Shown here: piece after piece, positions 35,686-47,900 of the stretch
Position numbering within the stretch: position 1 is the stretch's first letter
Layout: the number at the start of each line of letters is the position of its first letter
From: Callaeas wilsoni
Taxonomy: Eukaryota; Chordata; Aves; Passeriformes; Callaeidae
Assembly: GCA_013398955.1 (NCBI GenBank)
Contig: VWPU01017683.1
Span: forward strand, 1-64,000
Direction: 5' to 3'
Length of the DNA: 64,000 bases
The notes under the pieces: generated by a model
Database searches by the model: none
Seen by the model: the letters and a program-made list of their open reading frames with translations, nothing else
What the model was told of the DNA's origin: nothing
Made by a program: the position numbers and the translations under genes

Positions 35686-37110
35686 CTGGGAAAGGAAGAG
35701 ACAGTCAGATGGGCGCAGAGTCTCGGGGACGCTGTGCTCCTGCAGGGTGAGGACGACCCCTGCTTGGTGGCAGGTGCAGAGGCACAGCACCTCCTGGCAC
35801 GGGGAGCCCTGCCGGGATGCCAGACGGTTCCCATCAGCCAGGCTCATCAAGCAGCAGCCATGCCGTGTATTGGCTTGGAGAGAGGTTTGCTCAGGCTCCA
35901 GGGCAGACCAGGAGCTTCCTTTGCCATGCAGCGTGACCACCAAGGCAGGAGAGAGTGATGGATAAACACACAGCTGGACAGACAAACGGATGGGTTCTGC
36001 AGAAGATGAGTAGGAAAAGGGGGTGTATGATTCACAGTAGCAGCCAAATGTTGGGTGGGTGAATGTGGAGCAGATGGCACAGAGCCTGAGCAGCGAGCCA
36101 CAGCTGTGTCCTGGATCATCATCCATTCAGGCTATCACCTTTAAAGCACCGATGTGCACTTTATTTGTTTGGGCAATTAGGCAGAAATTTGTTTGCATTG
36201 CGTTGGAAAATGAAACCAGTGTAAAGTGCACCCTGTGGGAAAGGGTTTTCTGAACGGAGATGCAGCAGGAAACAGGGAGCAGAGCCACACTAAGGAGAGG
36301 AGACCTCACCAAACGATGTGCTGGCTTCCCTTCCACAGGTGTCTGGACAGCCCTTGGAGCCAGCCAGGAGCCAGCCCTGGGGCCAGAGAGGGCTTTCAGC
36401 AGCTGCATCCATCAGCCATCCTGTGCTCAACCAGAGGGTACTGCAACATCCCCTGCTCAGAGCCCCTTCCCTCATGCACACAAGCACACACTCCCCATGC
36501 CCAGCAAAGCTTGTGCCAGTGTGTCAGTGGCAGGCAGCAGCATTCCTGGGGTACAGGTCCTGACCTAGGCAGCACTCTGGTTTGACTGCAGCCCAGCTCT
36601 GCATCCTGCCCACACACTCACACACGCTCTAACACTGACCTTCTCAGGTAAGAGCACACCTGTGTGCCCCAGACCTGCCACCGCTGCCCACAATGCTGGG
36701 AGCACACAGCCCCCATCTGCTGCAAGACGCCTGCTGCAGGCACAGCGTGAGAGCTGGCAAGCAGCTCTTGGCTCCTGCCCGTCCAGGCAGGGAGCAAGCC
36801 AGCTCTCCAGGCTCTGCTGGGCAGCGCCACACCTGCCTGGCACGGGGAGCTCTGCTCTGGCTGCTTTGTGGAGCCCAGCATGCAGGAGCTGTGGCAAACA
36901 TGGGAGCTTCCCCAATGGTCCCCCCACCCGGCAGGGGCTGAGATTCATGCCCCCCATGCTGCAGCTACCAGGGAGGAGACAGGTGCAGAGAAGCCTGCTC
37001 TGTGCCCACAGCACCGTGCCCACAGCACCTGCCTGCACACATTCATGTGATGCTGATGGAGTGGAGCTGGGACAGGACAGGAAGGACCCAGGGGACAGGC
37101 AGGCACTCAC
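35686..37110 (-). other. CDH22: CDH22 intron (1425 bp)
   Basis: The donor is GTGAGT and the acceptor TTCCTTTCCCAG. An AT-rich patch at 36150-36250 (TTTATTTGTTTGGGCAATTA) is the only notable content. It separates the transmembrane exon from the tail exon. Confidence -1.
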
Positions 37111-37362
37111 CAACCAGGATGAGGACACAGACCAGCAGCGCGATGAGGGCGCCAGGGCTCAGCGTGGCTGACACGACGTAGGCTGTGCTGTTGCAGGACT
37201 GGATGGCCCCGTTGCTGTCACAGCCGCAGACACGGATGGTCAGAGTCCCTGTGCTGCTCAGGGCTGGGGGGCCGCTGTCCACCACCAGAATGGGGAGCAG
37301 GTACACATCCTGCTCCTGGCGATTGAAGCCCACTCTCTGTGTGTGCACTGCCGCCGTGTTGT
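37111..37362 (-). CDS. CDH22: CDH22 252-bp exon: end of EC5 and transmembrane helix
   Basis: The acceptor is CCCTGCAG and the donor GTGAGT, giving 252 bp, the standard size of this type II cadherin exon. The first codon (Asp) is split 1+2 with the previous exon. Translation begins DNTAAVHTQRVGFNRQEQDV and continues through YLLPILVVDSGPPALSSTG and RVCGCDSNGAIQSC. This holds the clustered EC5 cysteines just outside the membrane and an N-glycosylation sequon (NST). The helix starts at SPGALIALLVCVLILV and continues into the next exon through a codon split G|TG. The ectodomain part faces outside and the helix anchors the receptor. Confidence -1.
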
Positions 37363-40300
37363 CTGCAGGGAATGAGCAAAACCGCAGCAAAGTCACCCCC
37401 ACATCACAGCCTGCAGGACCTGCCACGAGCTCCTCCATGCTCTGGATGAACAGCAGCTGTTCCTGCACTACCTCCAGCAGCCATCCTGAGAGCGTGTGGG
37501 GCCTCCCCCTCCTCCATCACACAGACCCAGCTCGTGGCTCCCTGGCACTGCAGCCCCTCTGCAGCCTGGGTGCCTGAACATGGCCAGCTCCACTCCAGCA
37601 CGTCCCCCTTTACCAGCAGCACCTCAGGGCCAGCCTGGCATCTCCTTTGTCACCACACCTGGAAGTGAGCCTGGCACAGGAGCAGCAGCACATGAGTGTC
37701 TGAACCACGCTGACAGACAATGCAGGTGGCACAGAGAGAGGGGAAAAACTTCCAAAAGACCCTCTGAGAGTGACACAGAGTCAGAATCAGGATAAAAATC
37801 AATTGCTGACATGTACACAAGAACAGACAGGGTCTGCAGGTGGCACTGAGACTGCAAGAGCAGACACTGCTTCTTCCAAAGCCAAGAGCCATGGGTGAAT
37901 GGTCCTGCCTCAGCCGGAGTGCCAGATACCCCTATGATCCTCTGTAACTCCTGAAGGAGTAAGCAGAGCTTCTTCCAAGCCTCCCAGCCAAGTCAGGCAT
38001 CCTCCTCCCCATCTGCTTACACCCTGCTGCTTCAGGGGCTCAGCTGGCACAGCACAGCTCGTTAAGATCCCATTAACACAGCCACTTCACGGGACCCTCC
38101 AGGGCCCTGGTGCCAGTGATGAACCCAAGGAGCAGCTGCTGCCGACCAGGAGCAGGGAGGGAGGACAGGGACAGGGACTGACACTGGGATTGACTCCCTG
38201 CTCAGGGGTGCTGCAGGCTGCCAGCCAGCAGCAGCAGCATGGGCAGGATGGGGCTGAACAGCAGGGGACAATTGCAGCCAGGTGTCACAAGCCGCTGCCG
38301 ACTGTCTGCAGTCTTGATCTAATGAACCATAGATTGGCCCACTCACAGCAAGGTGCTGCTGTCTACGGACTCTCCTCATCGGACCTGATTTATGCCAGAC
38401 CATGCCCTTTCTCTATGAATCAGCTCTTCCACTGGAAAAGACATGTACCGTAACTCTAGCCCTTGGGCAGCTGCCACCACGGAAATTGCTCTATGGATTG
38501 GGTGCTGCATGAGAGCACACAGGGCACAGTGGGGACAGGAGGCCAGCCAGGATGCAGGCATGCACTGAGTGCAGGATGGGGAAGATCCACTGGTCAGCCA
38601 GGAAGCAGATCCCGGAGGCTCTGCGTGGCAGCCAGGGCACCGCAGAGCACGGACTCCTGTCCTGTGGGACACCTGACACTGTGGCTGAGACTCCTGGAGC
38701 AGCATGTGGCAGCAGCACCGTGGCAACTGGGCAGAGGCGTCAGGAGGAACAGGGGAGCACTGGCCTCTGGGTGCACAGAGGCTGAACCAAGTGTGGTGGC
38801 AGCAACATCTGAGAGCTGCCTGTGGCCTACCAAGGATGAGCTAGGAAAAAAATTACTGTTATGCTAATCGTTTGCACAAAGGTAATGAGATCTCATTTGG
38901 TGCTGGTCCCCCCTCCTTGCTGCAGCGATAGCAGGGAGATATAAATAACGTTAATGGCACCATCTCAGCAAGAGGCCAGGACTAACTCCTAGCTAGCCCA
39001 GTTAAAAGTAAGCCTCAGACACCTAGATGGAGTGGGGATAAAACCACAGGACAAAAGGGACACACCAAAGTGCTGTAAGAGAGCAAGGCTCTGGCCACAG
39101 CCCAGGAGGGTCACCTTTGCTGTCATTGTCACACCAGTCAGGTCAGCAGCCTGGGGCTGGGGTCAGATCCTGGCTCACAGCACCCCTGAGCACACATCCC
39201 TGCACCTCCACTGCAGCTCAGCCCAACCCTCACCCAGGGCTGATGGAACACAGTGTTTGGGAACTCTCCCAGCTGCTCTTCAGCACTGTGTAAACACAGG
39301 GGTAGCACCAAACCTCTCTGCAAAGGCAGCAGGAGGCTGGCAACTCCCTTCTGTTTACAGCCAGCTCCAGCTCCTGTTAGGGACCTGCGATGAGGCATGC
39401 TGTATTTTTAGAAACAGTCTCTAGAAACCAAGGGGAACTACACATGCAAGTAGCAGAGGGGCAGGAACCAACCTCAGCTCAGCCCAGACAGCTCAGGCAG
39501 CCTGGCACCACTGAAAAAGAAATATTGTCACTCACCAAGTCAAAATAAAGAAGTTGGTACTTAAATCTAACAGCAGCATGACAGACAGGTCTGCTCAGAG
39601 AAACCTCACCTCAGGAAGGGGCTGAGGGTTTGCCCTGTGACCCAAAACTTGACGCAAGGGAGTAACAAAAATCACAACTACAAACACTATTTTAAACACC
39701 ATGAAACTCTATTTTCTCTCCTGAATAGGGTGACAGGTGCCCTTCCTCCAGGAGGGAGATCCACAGAAATTTCACATGTACACCAATGAAACTGCTCACT
39801 AAAACTCAACAGCCAGAGCCAAGCCTGGCAGAGACCACCTGCCTCCAGCACCGAAATGGCTCCATCGCCTGCCCACTACTACCCCCTGCTCCCCACCACC
39901 ATGAACTCTTCTCTGCTGGGTGTTTGCACCCCTATTATGTGCAAACTTCTGTGTTCACCTCTGAGATGCTCCAAAAAAAGCAGTTCTGCTGCCAAATGAT
40001 TGTAGTCCCTTTGATCACAGATCTGGGAAAATTTTGCCCAGATCTTGGAACCTGTATCCTGGAAAATACATCCAAAGCAATCTCCTACAAAACAATTGTC
40101 ATTTCTCTCGATGCAGTTGTTTCTTTACATGTAGCTGACCCACAGCAGCTGCTTTGGGATGTGTCTTGGTGCAGATTTGTTTGCATTGGCACAGCCCAGG
40201 CAGCCCTGGCCCCGCAGCCCTCGTGTCTCTTCCTCCGCAGCAGCTTCCTGCCAAATCCATTTCTGAGGTGATGAGCTGAGGAGCAGTGCTTCTCAGGAGC

Positions 40301-43300
40301 AGCACTGGAATGTGAGCAGACATTAATCCACAGCTTTCCTGTGCAGACGAGGCTGGGTCTCCACACTTGGTTTTCTGCCCAGTCTCCACAAAGCTGCACC
40401 TTCTGCTGCGGCTGTGCTGAGTGTCCTCTGATGCCCCAACCCAAACCTTTTACTATCACTGCTTTCTTGCTTCACAAATTGACATTTTCTCCATAGGTTT
40501 TCTCTGCCACCCCCTCTCTGATCACGCAGTGACATTATCCCGTGTTACATCACATCACCTTGCGTGACGGGGCAGGAGATGGCCCCTCTGTTCACCTGAG
40601 GAGCAGGTCACCGGACAAGGCAGGAACTGACGCCAGCCGAGCGCACAGGGACTCATAAATACTACCCTAAGAGGAAAGTTTAGAAATGCAATATACTCTG
40701 GTGGTAGCTTAACGTCACTAGGAATAATAGAATAATTAAGTCTCCCAGACTCCCTCTCCAAAGAGGCTCTTGGCAGCCTCAAAGACAGAACTAATAAATC
40801 CTTCTCATAACTCAATCTCAAACAGCGCTAGGAAAGCAGGAGGGATTTTGATGTCCCTTCCCTCTCCCACACTCACAGGGCTCTGTGAGCATCTGCCTTC
40901 CCCTTCTCCAGCAGCTGCTCTGTTGTACCGGAGCCTGGGAACACCGGCTCTGGGGAGGAGCACCCGGCTGGGCCTGCGGGCACACTGCTGCCAGAGCTGC
41001 CCGAAGGGAGCAGACCTCCTCCAGCCCCAGGTGGTGCAGTTGGTAGAAGAAACATGCTGTTTTTTCCTTCTGCCTCTTCCTTCTCGAGAGTCCTCCGGGT
41101 ACCAGGCCACAGCACCACTGCTGCTCCTTCGCTGTTTGCTCAGCCCCGAGGAGGTTTGATGCTCTTTTACACACACAGCCCACTCCCGCCCCGGTCAAAC
41201 GAGCATCTGTGCTGCTTGTGCTGAGAGGGGCATCCCTGCGGGGCTGGAGGAGGCTTCCTCTATCCTCAGGCAATCCTCGAATCCTAACATTTTGCTTTTG
41301 ATTGTTTGGATTTTCAGATCTTCTATCACCCATTACATGCTCTTAATGAGACCTGCAGAGAGTTCAGACATCTGCTTGCTGGGCCCTTAAGCCCTGGAGT
41401 CAGTAGCTCCATGTGTCACTCCATATTACCTAGCACTCCTTCCAGGTTGCCGGGCTTGGATGCTTTCTACCATTCCTTCCAACACAATTAGCATTTCTTG
41501 GAGAACATGATTTCAGGCTTTAATTGCCTTTGATCCTGCTGTAATCAATTTTCTCAGGCCAGAAAGACCCAGCGAAAGGCGAGTTAGGAAACAGAGGATG
41601 GTGAATGCCTTTGGAATGGTACCAGCTGGACCTTAACGTGGTCAGCTTCTCTAATTCCACCTCTTCCTTTAGTCACTCCAATATGATGGGCATCTTCTTC
41701 CTGGATCGTTGCTGTTGTTACTACAGGTGACATTTATTCCTTGTCTGCTGAATCAGGAAGTGTGTGAGCGCTCCCTCAGACAGAGTAAAAGCACAGAAAG
41801 AGAGACACCAATGGGCAATGGTGCTGTTTCCAAAAGCCCAACTCTTGCAAACCACCTGTAACTCAGCTATGTGGTCACCTGCAGGGACACCCTTGGTTCT
41901 TGTGTCTCCAGCCCGGAGCTCTGTGTGCCACCCCCAGGACCCCCGGAGGGAGCTGGTGGCTCACAGCGCCCCAAGCTCCCCCCAGGCAGCCCCACCATGC
42001 CAGGTGCTCCTGCCCTGTCCGACTGCAACAGGAGCGCTCCCGAGCGGGTGCTGGTCCCCACCCTGTTGAGAACAAGTCACTTCCCGAGGTGGCTTTCTGG
42101 TGCCACGAAGGAGCCAAGTGAAGTAGGTGCAAAGCAAAAGAGAGGATTTAAGCAAGAGCTTAGAGAATCCATCTGTGCTGACATCCATCAGTGTCACTCC
42201 TTGGCTGCAAAAGCAATATTTATAAATCACGTTTCAAAACTGGCTACAAATTTGTACAAAGAAACAGATGGGCTGGTGGTAGCAGTTTGTCACCACTGAT
42301 ATTTACACGGGGGAGTAGAGACAAGTGCAAGAGGGGTGAATGCAGGAGAGGGAAGCAATGGGGGAACACAAGGGAGGATGCAGCAAGGACACCCATGAGA
42401 GCAGGGGCAAAGGTGAGTGTACCCAGGGCAGTGGATGGACTGGAGAAGGGGGCAGAAATCAAAGGGAGGGAGATGGCACCAAGGCACCCTGTTAGAAATC
42501 AGGGGTGCCTCCATCTGCACAGGCAGCCACCTCCGCTTGCCGTGGAAGACAGCACTGCTCAGCAATTGGGAGGGTCTCCAAACACTCTGGGAATAACCCT
42601 GCAGCAACAACATTTGTTTTCCCAAGAGCAGGAGGCGGGAGGTGATGCCAGCTTTTACTCATTTTATGCAGTGTTACACCACACGAAAAGCTCGAGGGAT
42701 CGTTTAGCACAAAGAATTACCCGGTGCCACAAGAGCCTCATCCCACTCAAGAGAGCAGCAGCTCCGGAGGAGATGGTGGCACACGTGTCCTGCATCTACT
42801 GCAATGCCAGCTCTTGGGCCACTGCTGGTGGACCCCCACACAGAGCCATGGAGCCAAGCAGCCCCTGCTAAGCCCCATACACCCCCAGCCACCTGCCCTG
42901 CCAGACGAGCAAAACAGCGGTGGTGGCTCTGGGATGGCAACCTGGCCATGGCAGACACCCTGGCCCAGAGCTGGGAGCCTCACGAGGGTCTGGGCAGGGA
43001 TGGACACTCGGGTGTAGCTCACTGTGTTCAAGCACATTTTCATCAGGTCCTTCAAAGAAAGTGAAGGAAGTTAATCGCTGGGTGTGGGGCAAAATTTTGC
43101 TGAGGATTAAAGCCTGTTTACATGGTAAGAAGCAAAGGTCTTCTGAACAGCTGCTCTTGAGCAGAGGGGGAGGGACTCAGGTCAAGGACAGCTGTGCTAC
43201 TCAGGACACAAAGCAATATCCAGTTGTGCTACCATCACATCTGAAGCTTTTCCATTTTGACTGTCGCTAATAATGCTGAACCAAACTGAGCAAGCAGGAT

Positions 43301-44464
43301 CTTACGTCAGCAGAAGGCTCCTATGATAAGCTCAGAACAAACTAAACCAGACTTTTGACAGATAAAGCTGCAAAAGCAGAGAAAGAAAATGGTTTTAAAA
43401 GAAAACCCAACCAAAACCAAAAAAGAATTTCAATGTGGTCTGCTGGCCCCTGTGACAAGCACACGCACATGTGGCTGGAGAAGGTCCCAGTATCTGCAGG
43501 GGACCCTGCTGTACCTACTGCTACAATCAGCACTTAAATTCACGCTAAACACCAGCCAGAAATAGGAAGCATCCTGATCACTACTTTTCTGGATTGTTAC
43601 TGTCCACACAATTGCAGCCTGACCTGATAGCCTGCAAAGCCCAACAGCAGCCAGGCTCAGCCAGCAGAGCCTGCATGGCAACCCATCGCTCACAGCAGCA
43701 TCGAGTCACCCAGGATGAGCCACTGAGCCCAGAGATGCAGAGAACCCCAGAGGAACAGACAGGCTCTGCCTAGCATGTCCCAAAGGAGAGCATGAGCCTC
43801 AGGAAACAGAGGAACTGCACCCCAGTGCCATCACCTCACAGGGAATCAGGCTCTGCAGGCTGTGTCCCAGAGAACCCACTGTGGCTGTGGGCTGGCTGCA
43901 GCACAGCCCCACTGCCTCCCAGGGCTCTGGAGCTGTTCCCGTTTGTCGGGTGCACAGGGCTGGCCACCCACATGGCAGCCCCAAGATGACCCATGCTCCA
44001 GGATTTACCTTGGAGAGGGATAAATCATAATGCTCGAAATGGGAGTGTGTTCATTTATAAATCCACATCATCTCCTTGCCTGCAGGCAGGTTGGAGATTT
44101 CCCATCAAGAAAGGGACTGAGAGCCCTGAAAATACCAAAGGCTTAACCAGACAGCATGAGAGGAGCTTTGTAGCTGCTTGCAGCAAGGAATAAAGCTGGC
44201 AGAGCCTCCTTGAGGAAATCCAAGCTGTTAGCTGACCAGTCCCACCATTTCAGGTTGACAAGAAGCTCTGCAACATGCCCGAAGCACCCAGAACCGGCAC
44301 AGAGAGACCGTAACCCATCTCCCTCTCCATGGCCAGAGGTGCTGCTCACCCTGATGGATGCTGGGCCAAGGGTACAGCAGGACTTACCCTGGAATCTCCC
44401 TCTCCATGGCCAGAGGTGCTGCTCACCCTGATGGATGCTGGGCCAAGGGTACAGCAGGACTTAC
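37363..44464 (-). other. CDH22: CDH22 intron (7102 bp)
   Basis: The donor is GTAAGT and the acceptor CCCTGCAG. Its 5' end is altered by the 77-bp duplication at 44317-44470. AT-rich patches lie at 38840-38960 (TTATGCTAATCGTTTGCAC, AATAACGTTAATGG), 40670-40810, 41280-41340, 41490-41560 and 42180-42310. No embedded gene was recognised. Confidence -1.
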
Positions 44465-44470
44465 CCTGGA
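44317..44470. repeat. Perfect 77-bp tandem duplication carrying a splice donor
   Basis: Copy 1 is 44317-44393 and copy 2 is 44394-44470, and they are identical at all 77 positions. Copy 2 holds the last 6 bases of the 118-bp CDH22 exon, its GTAAGT donor and 71 bp of intron. Copy 1 repeats all of this, so the intron starts with a second TCCAGG|GTAAGT context (donor at 44388/44387). The absence of any mismatch implies a very recent event, gene conversion or an assembly artefact. Confidence -1.
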
Positions 44471-44582
44471 TATCCAGCAAAGAGAAGTGGTGGTTGTTGG
44501 TGGCCTCAGGCGCCAACGTGAAGTAGAAACGGTGGCCGCTCTGAGGCTCATCCCGGTCCACAACGCTGATTGTCTGGATCAG
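44465..44582 (-). CDS. CDH22: CDH22 118-bp exon: middle of EC5
   Basis: The acceptor is CTCCCCACAG and the donor CCAGG|GTAAGT, giving 118 bp, the conserved size. Translation begins LIQTISVVDRDEPQSGHRF and ends HHFSLLDIQ, with the last base starting the Asp codon of the next exon. This is the central EC5 strand region, with a DRDEP calcium/strand motif. The last 6 bases of the exon plus 71 bp of the following intron are tandemly duplicated downstream (44317-44393). An identical second donor therefore lies at 44387/44388. Using it would lengthen the exon to 195 bp and change the reading frame of the next exon. Confidence -1.
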
Positions 44583-44859
44583 CTGTGGGGAGAAGGCAGA
44601 GGTGAACACCAGTGCTGCCTCCACAGCCTCTCCCAGGGTCCCATGTGCAGGGTCCAGCCAGCGGCATTGCCGGCCACAGCCACAGGCAGGGACGAGCCTT
44701 CGACCCTGCAGATGGGCTCAGTGGGACCAGCAGAGTGACTCCCAGAGTGACAGGGGCTGCACAGGAAGACTCTCAGGCAGAAGGGGACAGATGGGCAAGC
44801 TAGCACTGGTCCAGAGCGCTGCCTGCAGCCCGAGACCAGGGCTGGGGGACACTCGCTAC

Positions 44860-44981
44860 CTGGCCTGGCTTGGCATCCTCACACACAGCGGCTTCATAGG
44901 GGGTGGCGAGCTCAGGTGGATTGTCGTTGACGTCCAGGATACGGATACGGAGAGAGGCCCTCGACACCTGGGAGTGATTAT
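44860..44981 (-). CDS. CDH22: CDH22 122-bp exon: EC4 end, EC4-EC5 linker
   Basis: The acceptor is CTGTTTCAG and the donor CCAG|GTAGCG, giving 122 bp as expected for the family. The product reads DNHSQVSRASLRIRILDVND, then NPPELATPYEAAVCEDAKPGQ in two overlapping stretches. LDVNDNPPEL is the canonical calcium-binding linker between cadherin repeats 4 and 5. It is followed by the first strand of EC5, which carries the Cys typical of this position. The first codon is split with the upstream exon (GCA G|AT). The intron on its 3' side is only 277 bp, so this exon and the next form a close pair. Confidence -1.
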
Positions 44982-46059
44982 CTGAAACAGAAAGAGAAGC
45001 AGAGCTTCAGGACAAAGTGCCAGCTGCTGCTATCAGGGAGCAAACCCCCTTATCCCCATCTGTCCAGAGGCCATCGTGGCTGCTGCCAGCGCCAAGCGTC
45101 ACACAGCACTGCACCTCTGCCTGCCTGTGGCATAGACTGTCTACAGGACAGCAGCACCTGCAGAGCCTCACCACATCCTGTAAAAGAAGCCCAACCACTG
45201 GGCTGTGTGCTAAGGATTCCTGAAACACCATCTGATCTAACCTTGGAAAATTGGAGCAGCCCAAAGCTAGTCCCATCCATAAACATCAGTCATCCACTGG
45301 TGAGAATCTGTGCTGCAGCAAAACGGCACCAAGATGGGACAGAAACCTTGGATGTGAGATCACCCTCTGACCTGGGTCCTGATCCATAGGTGCTCGAGAC
45401 TGGCAGCAACATCTGAGGGCCGAGCAAATGGAGCTGGGACGTGAAACAGCTGCAATCAGCTAAGGGCACAGGTTGGTGGTGAGATCTGTCCCTCCACCTC
45501 TGCTGTGCCCAGGTGACCCAGGGTCAAATGTGCCCCACTGAGGCATGAGGGTCTTGCCCAGGGACCCAGGCCTCTTATGCTGACACTGGGTATTTGTTGC
45601 CATGGCAGCTTAAACACAGCACCATCCATCAGCTGGCAGGAGGGGGTCACGCAGTAAGACTGAGGACAGCCCTCTCACCGTGGCACTCACCAGCCCAGCC
45701 TCACACAGGCAGTGGTCCTGGGGACCCCCCTCCCTTGGGGTTCACTCTGCACGTGGGATGGGGCAGCATTTACACCTCCACTCACTGCAGCGTCACTGAG
45801 CTGCACACACACCGCCGAGGGACACTGAGCCCGTGCCACAGGATTATAAATCACTCTGGAGGGCCTGATGTTTGCTGAAGCACCTCATATATCTCCAGAA
45901 ATGAGAACTCCCTCTTACTCCATCTCCTTTGTTTTACCCAGAGGCTGTACCTGTGACAGAACTAATGCTTCTCTCCACACTCAGGCAGGAGTTCTGCTGC
46001 CTGTTTGTCTATAACATTAATACTGGCCCCAACAGATCAGGTGGGGGAGGACCCAGGGG

Positions 46060-46300
46060 AGAGGAGATTTAGCGCTCCTCCATAATTAGCCAGGAATCTA
46101 AGCCCCCTCCCCAGAGCTGCCTTCACCCGGTTCTCACGTTATCACTCCCTCTCACCCAGACCAGCTGCTCTGGTGATTAGATAGCTGTTTTTGGGGGAGG
46201 GAGGTAGAAGTCGTGACTAAAAGCCTGGAACTATGTGTTATTTTAAAAGGCATATTGGTGCAGTGAAATAAACTGCAATTGCTTGCAGGAAGAGAGAAAG
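46060..46300. promoter_or_regulatory. Intronic AT-rich candidate enhancer
   Basis: CCATAATTAGCCAGG, GTTATCACTCCC, GGTGATTAGATAGC and TTATTTTAAAAGGC, with ACTGCAATTGCTTGCAGG at the 3' side, whose CTGCAATTGCTTGCAG is a near-palindrome. Non-coding. Confidence -1.
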
Positions 46301-46491
46301 GGGGAGGCAGTGGGGTGAGAAGGGAGCCCGGGGAGGCGGCGGGGTGTGCGCTTGATGCCCACAAATGAGCAGGAAGAAAAAGGGTTCAGTTCCTGCAAGA
46401 AGGAGGATGACAGCATTTCATCACCCCCTCCTCAGCCCACAGGAACATGGATAACCATCCCTGCTGCTCAGCTCTGGAGCAAGCTGGGACT

Positions 46492-46556
46492 ACTGAGAGA
46501 AAGATAAGGAAAGGCAGAAAGAGAGGAGAGAAAGAAGAGTCTGAAGGGAGGAAGAA
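46492..46556. repeat. Polypurine (GA-rich) tract
   Basis: About 65 bases on the plus strand are almost purely A and G, with a few interrupting C and T. The tract lies in the intron between the 122-bp and 137-bp cadherin exons. It is low-complexity sequence with possible triplex-forming character. Confidence -1.
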
Positions 46557-47699
46557 CCCAGGACCCCAGCTCTTCCCCTTCTTAACTGTAACCCGGAGGA
46601 GGAGCTCCTCCCTTGGTGCCCCACTGTGTGGGAGCCAGCTGTGAGCAGGAACCAATGCCAGTGCTGCTGAACCCTCCCTCCCCAGGACGTGTTGGGATCG
46701 TGCGTGCCAAGTCTGGACGTCCAGGCGATCCTGAACAAAGCAGCTTCTTTTTGGACCACCGTCCCTGAGGAGGGATGCGATCAGTGCGTTGAGAGCTGGG
46801 CAGCAGCACAGGTCTGTGCTCTTGCCCAGCTCCAGCCGCGGCTGCCGGGAGCGGGGTCACGCACCCGCCTCGGCACAGAGCTGAGGACCTGCTCCGACCC
46901 CCTCCCGAGCCAGGGCTTGCGTCCCGCATCCCTGGGCACAGCTCTGAGACAGTGACCTTTCTGAATGCACTCTGTCACACAAAAGCTCTCCTTCTGCCCC
47001 TTCCAAAACTGCTGAAGCCTGAGGCTCACGCTCACTCCTGGCTCAGTGACGAGGTCAAAATTTGACGTGTCCAGGAACATCGAGGTTAGAAAGGCAGCTG
47101 CTGCACTCTTGTCTACCTTTCCAGGGAGGCACACATCCATTTCTTTTTATTTTGGCTGTGCAATGTATATTTGAAAATTTCTCAATGTTTTATCAACTTC
47201 CCTCTTCCTTTGAACCAGTACCTGGATTTACCAGTGGAAAAAAGTGAAAAACTGTTGGATATATTTGAAAAAAGTTGGCTTCAAAACATCTGAAATATGT
47301 TTTCTGCAACAGCGGCATAAACTGATATTATGATGGTCAGAAGTGTGATTAAGATTGTTGGAGTCACATCTGTGATGAAAGGCACAAAGCACTCAACTAA
47401 CGCAGGATTCACATCTGCGAGGTCAGGAACTCTGGCCTGTGCTTTCTCTACCTGTGAGCATGCACCCAAATGCCCCAGCACAGGAGCAAAGGCTCAGCAG
47501 GCAGGTCCCAGTGCCAGAAAGAGAAGCAGAGAGGGTGGATGAGGCTGTGGCGTGGGTGTTGCAGGCACCTGCCCTCTCAGGGCTCTGAGCAGCACCTGGC
47601 CTGTGATTGAGGTGAGGGCAGCATATGCTGGCTGAGGGCAACTGGAAGGGAAAAAAGCCATCTTCCATTGCAGCGTCTCTCCTCGGTATTCCAGCTCAG

Positions 47700-47900
47700 C
47701 TGACTGACATGCAAATTAGTTTAATTATTTCTTCTTCTAAAATAAATTATATTTTGCAGTGGCTGCAATATGTTGTGTCAGGCAAAATTACATTCAATAT
47801 TTTTAAACTAATTGATGTCAGCCTTGAGAAAACCTGATTGACAGCAGCAAGAAAACAGGGCTGCTACCTAAACGCTTTCCTAAATTAAAATTAAACATGC
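47700..47900. promoter_or_regulatory. Intronic AT-rich candidate enhancer with octamer
   Basis: An exact POU octamer ATGCAAAT lies at 47709-47716, followed directly by TAGTTTAATTATTTC, then AAATAAATTATATTTTG and AAACTAATTGATG. Combined octamer and ATTA cores are typical of neural enhancers. Activity is inferred. Confidence -1.

Noticed and set aside
47281..47481. Minus-strand short frame with a hydrophobic stretch (ITDVTPTILITLLTIIISVY)
   Set aside because: Looks like a membrane helix, but AT-rich codons give such runs by chance, and no flanking signal or family match is visible.
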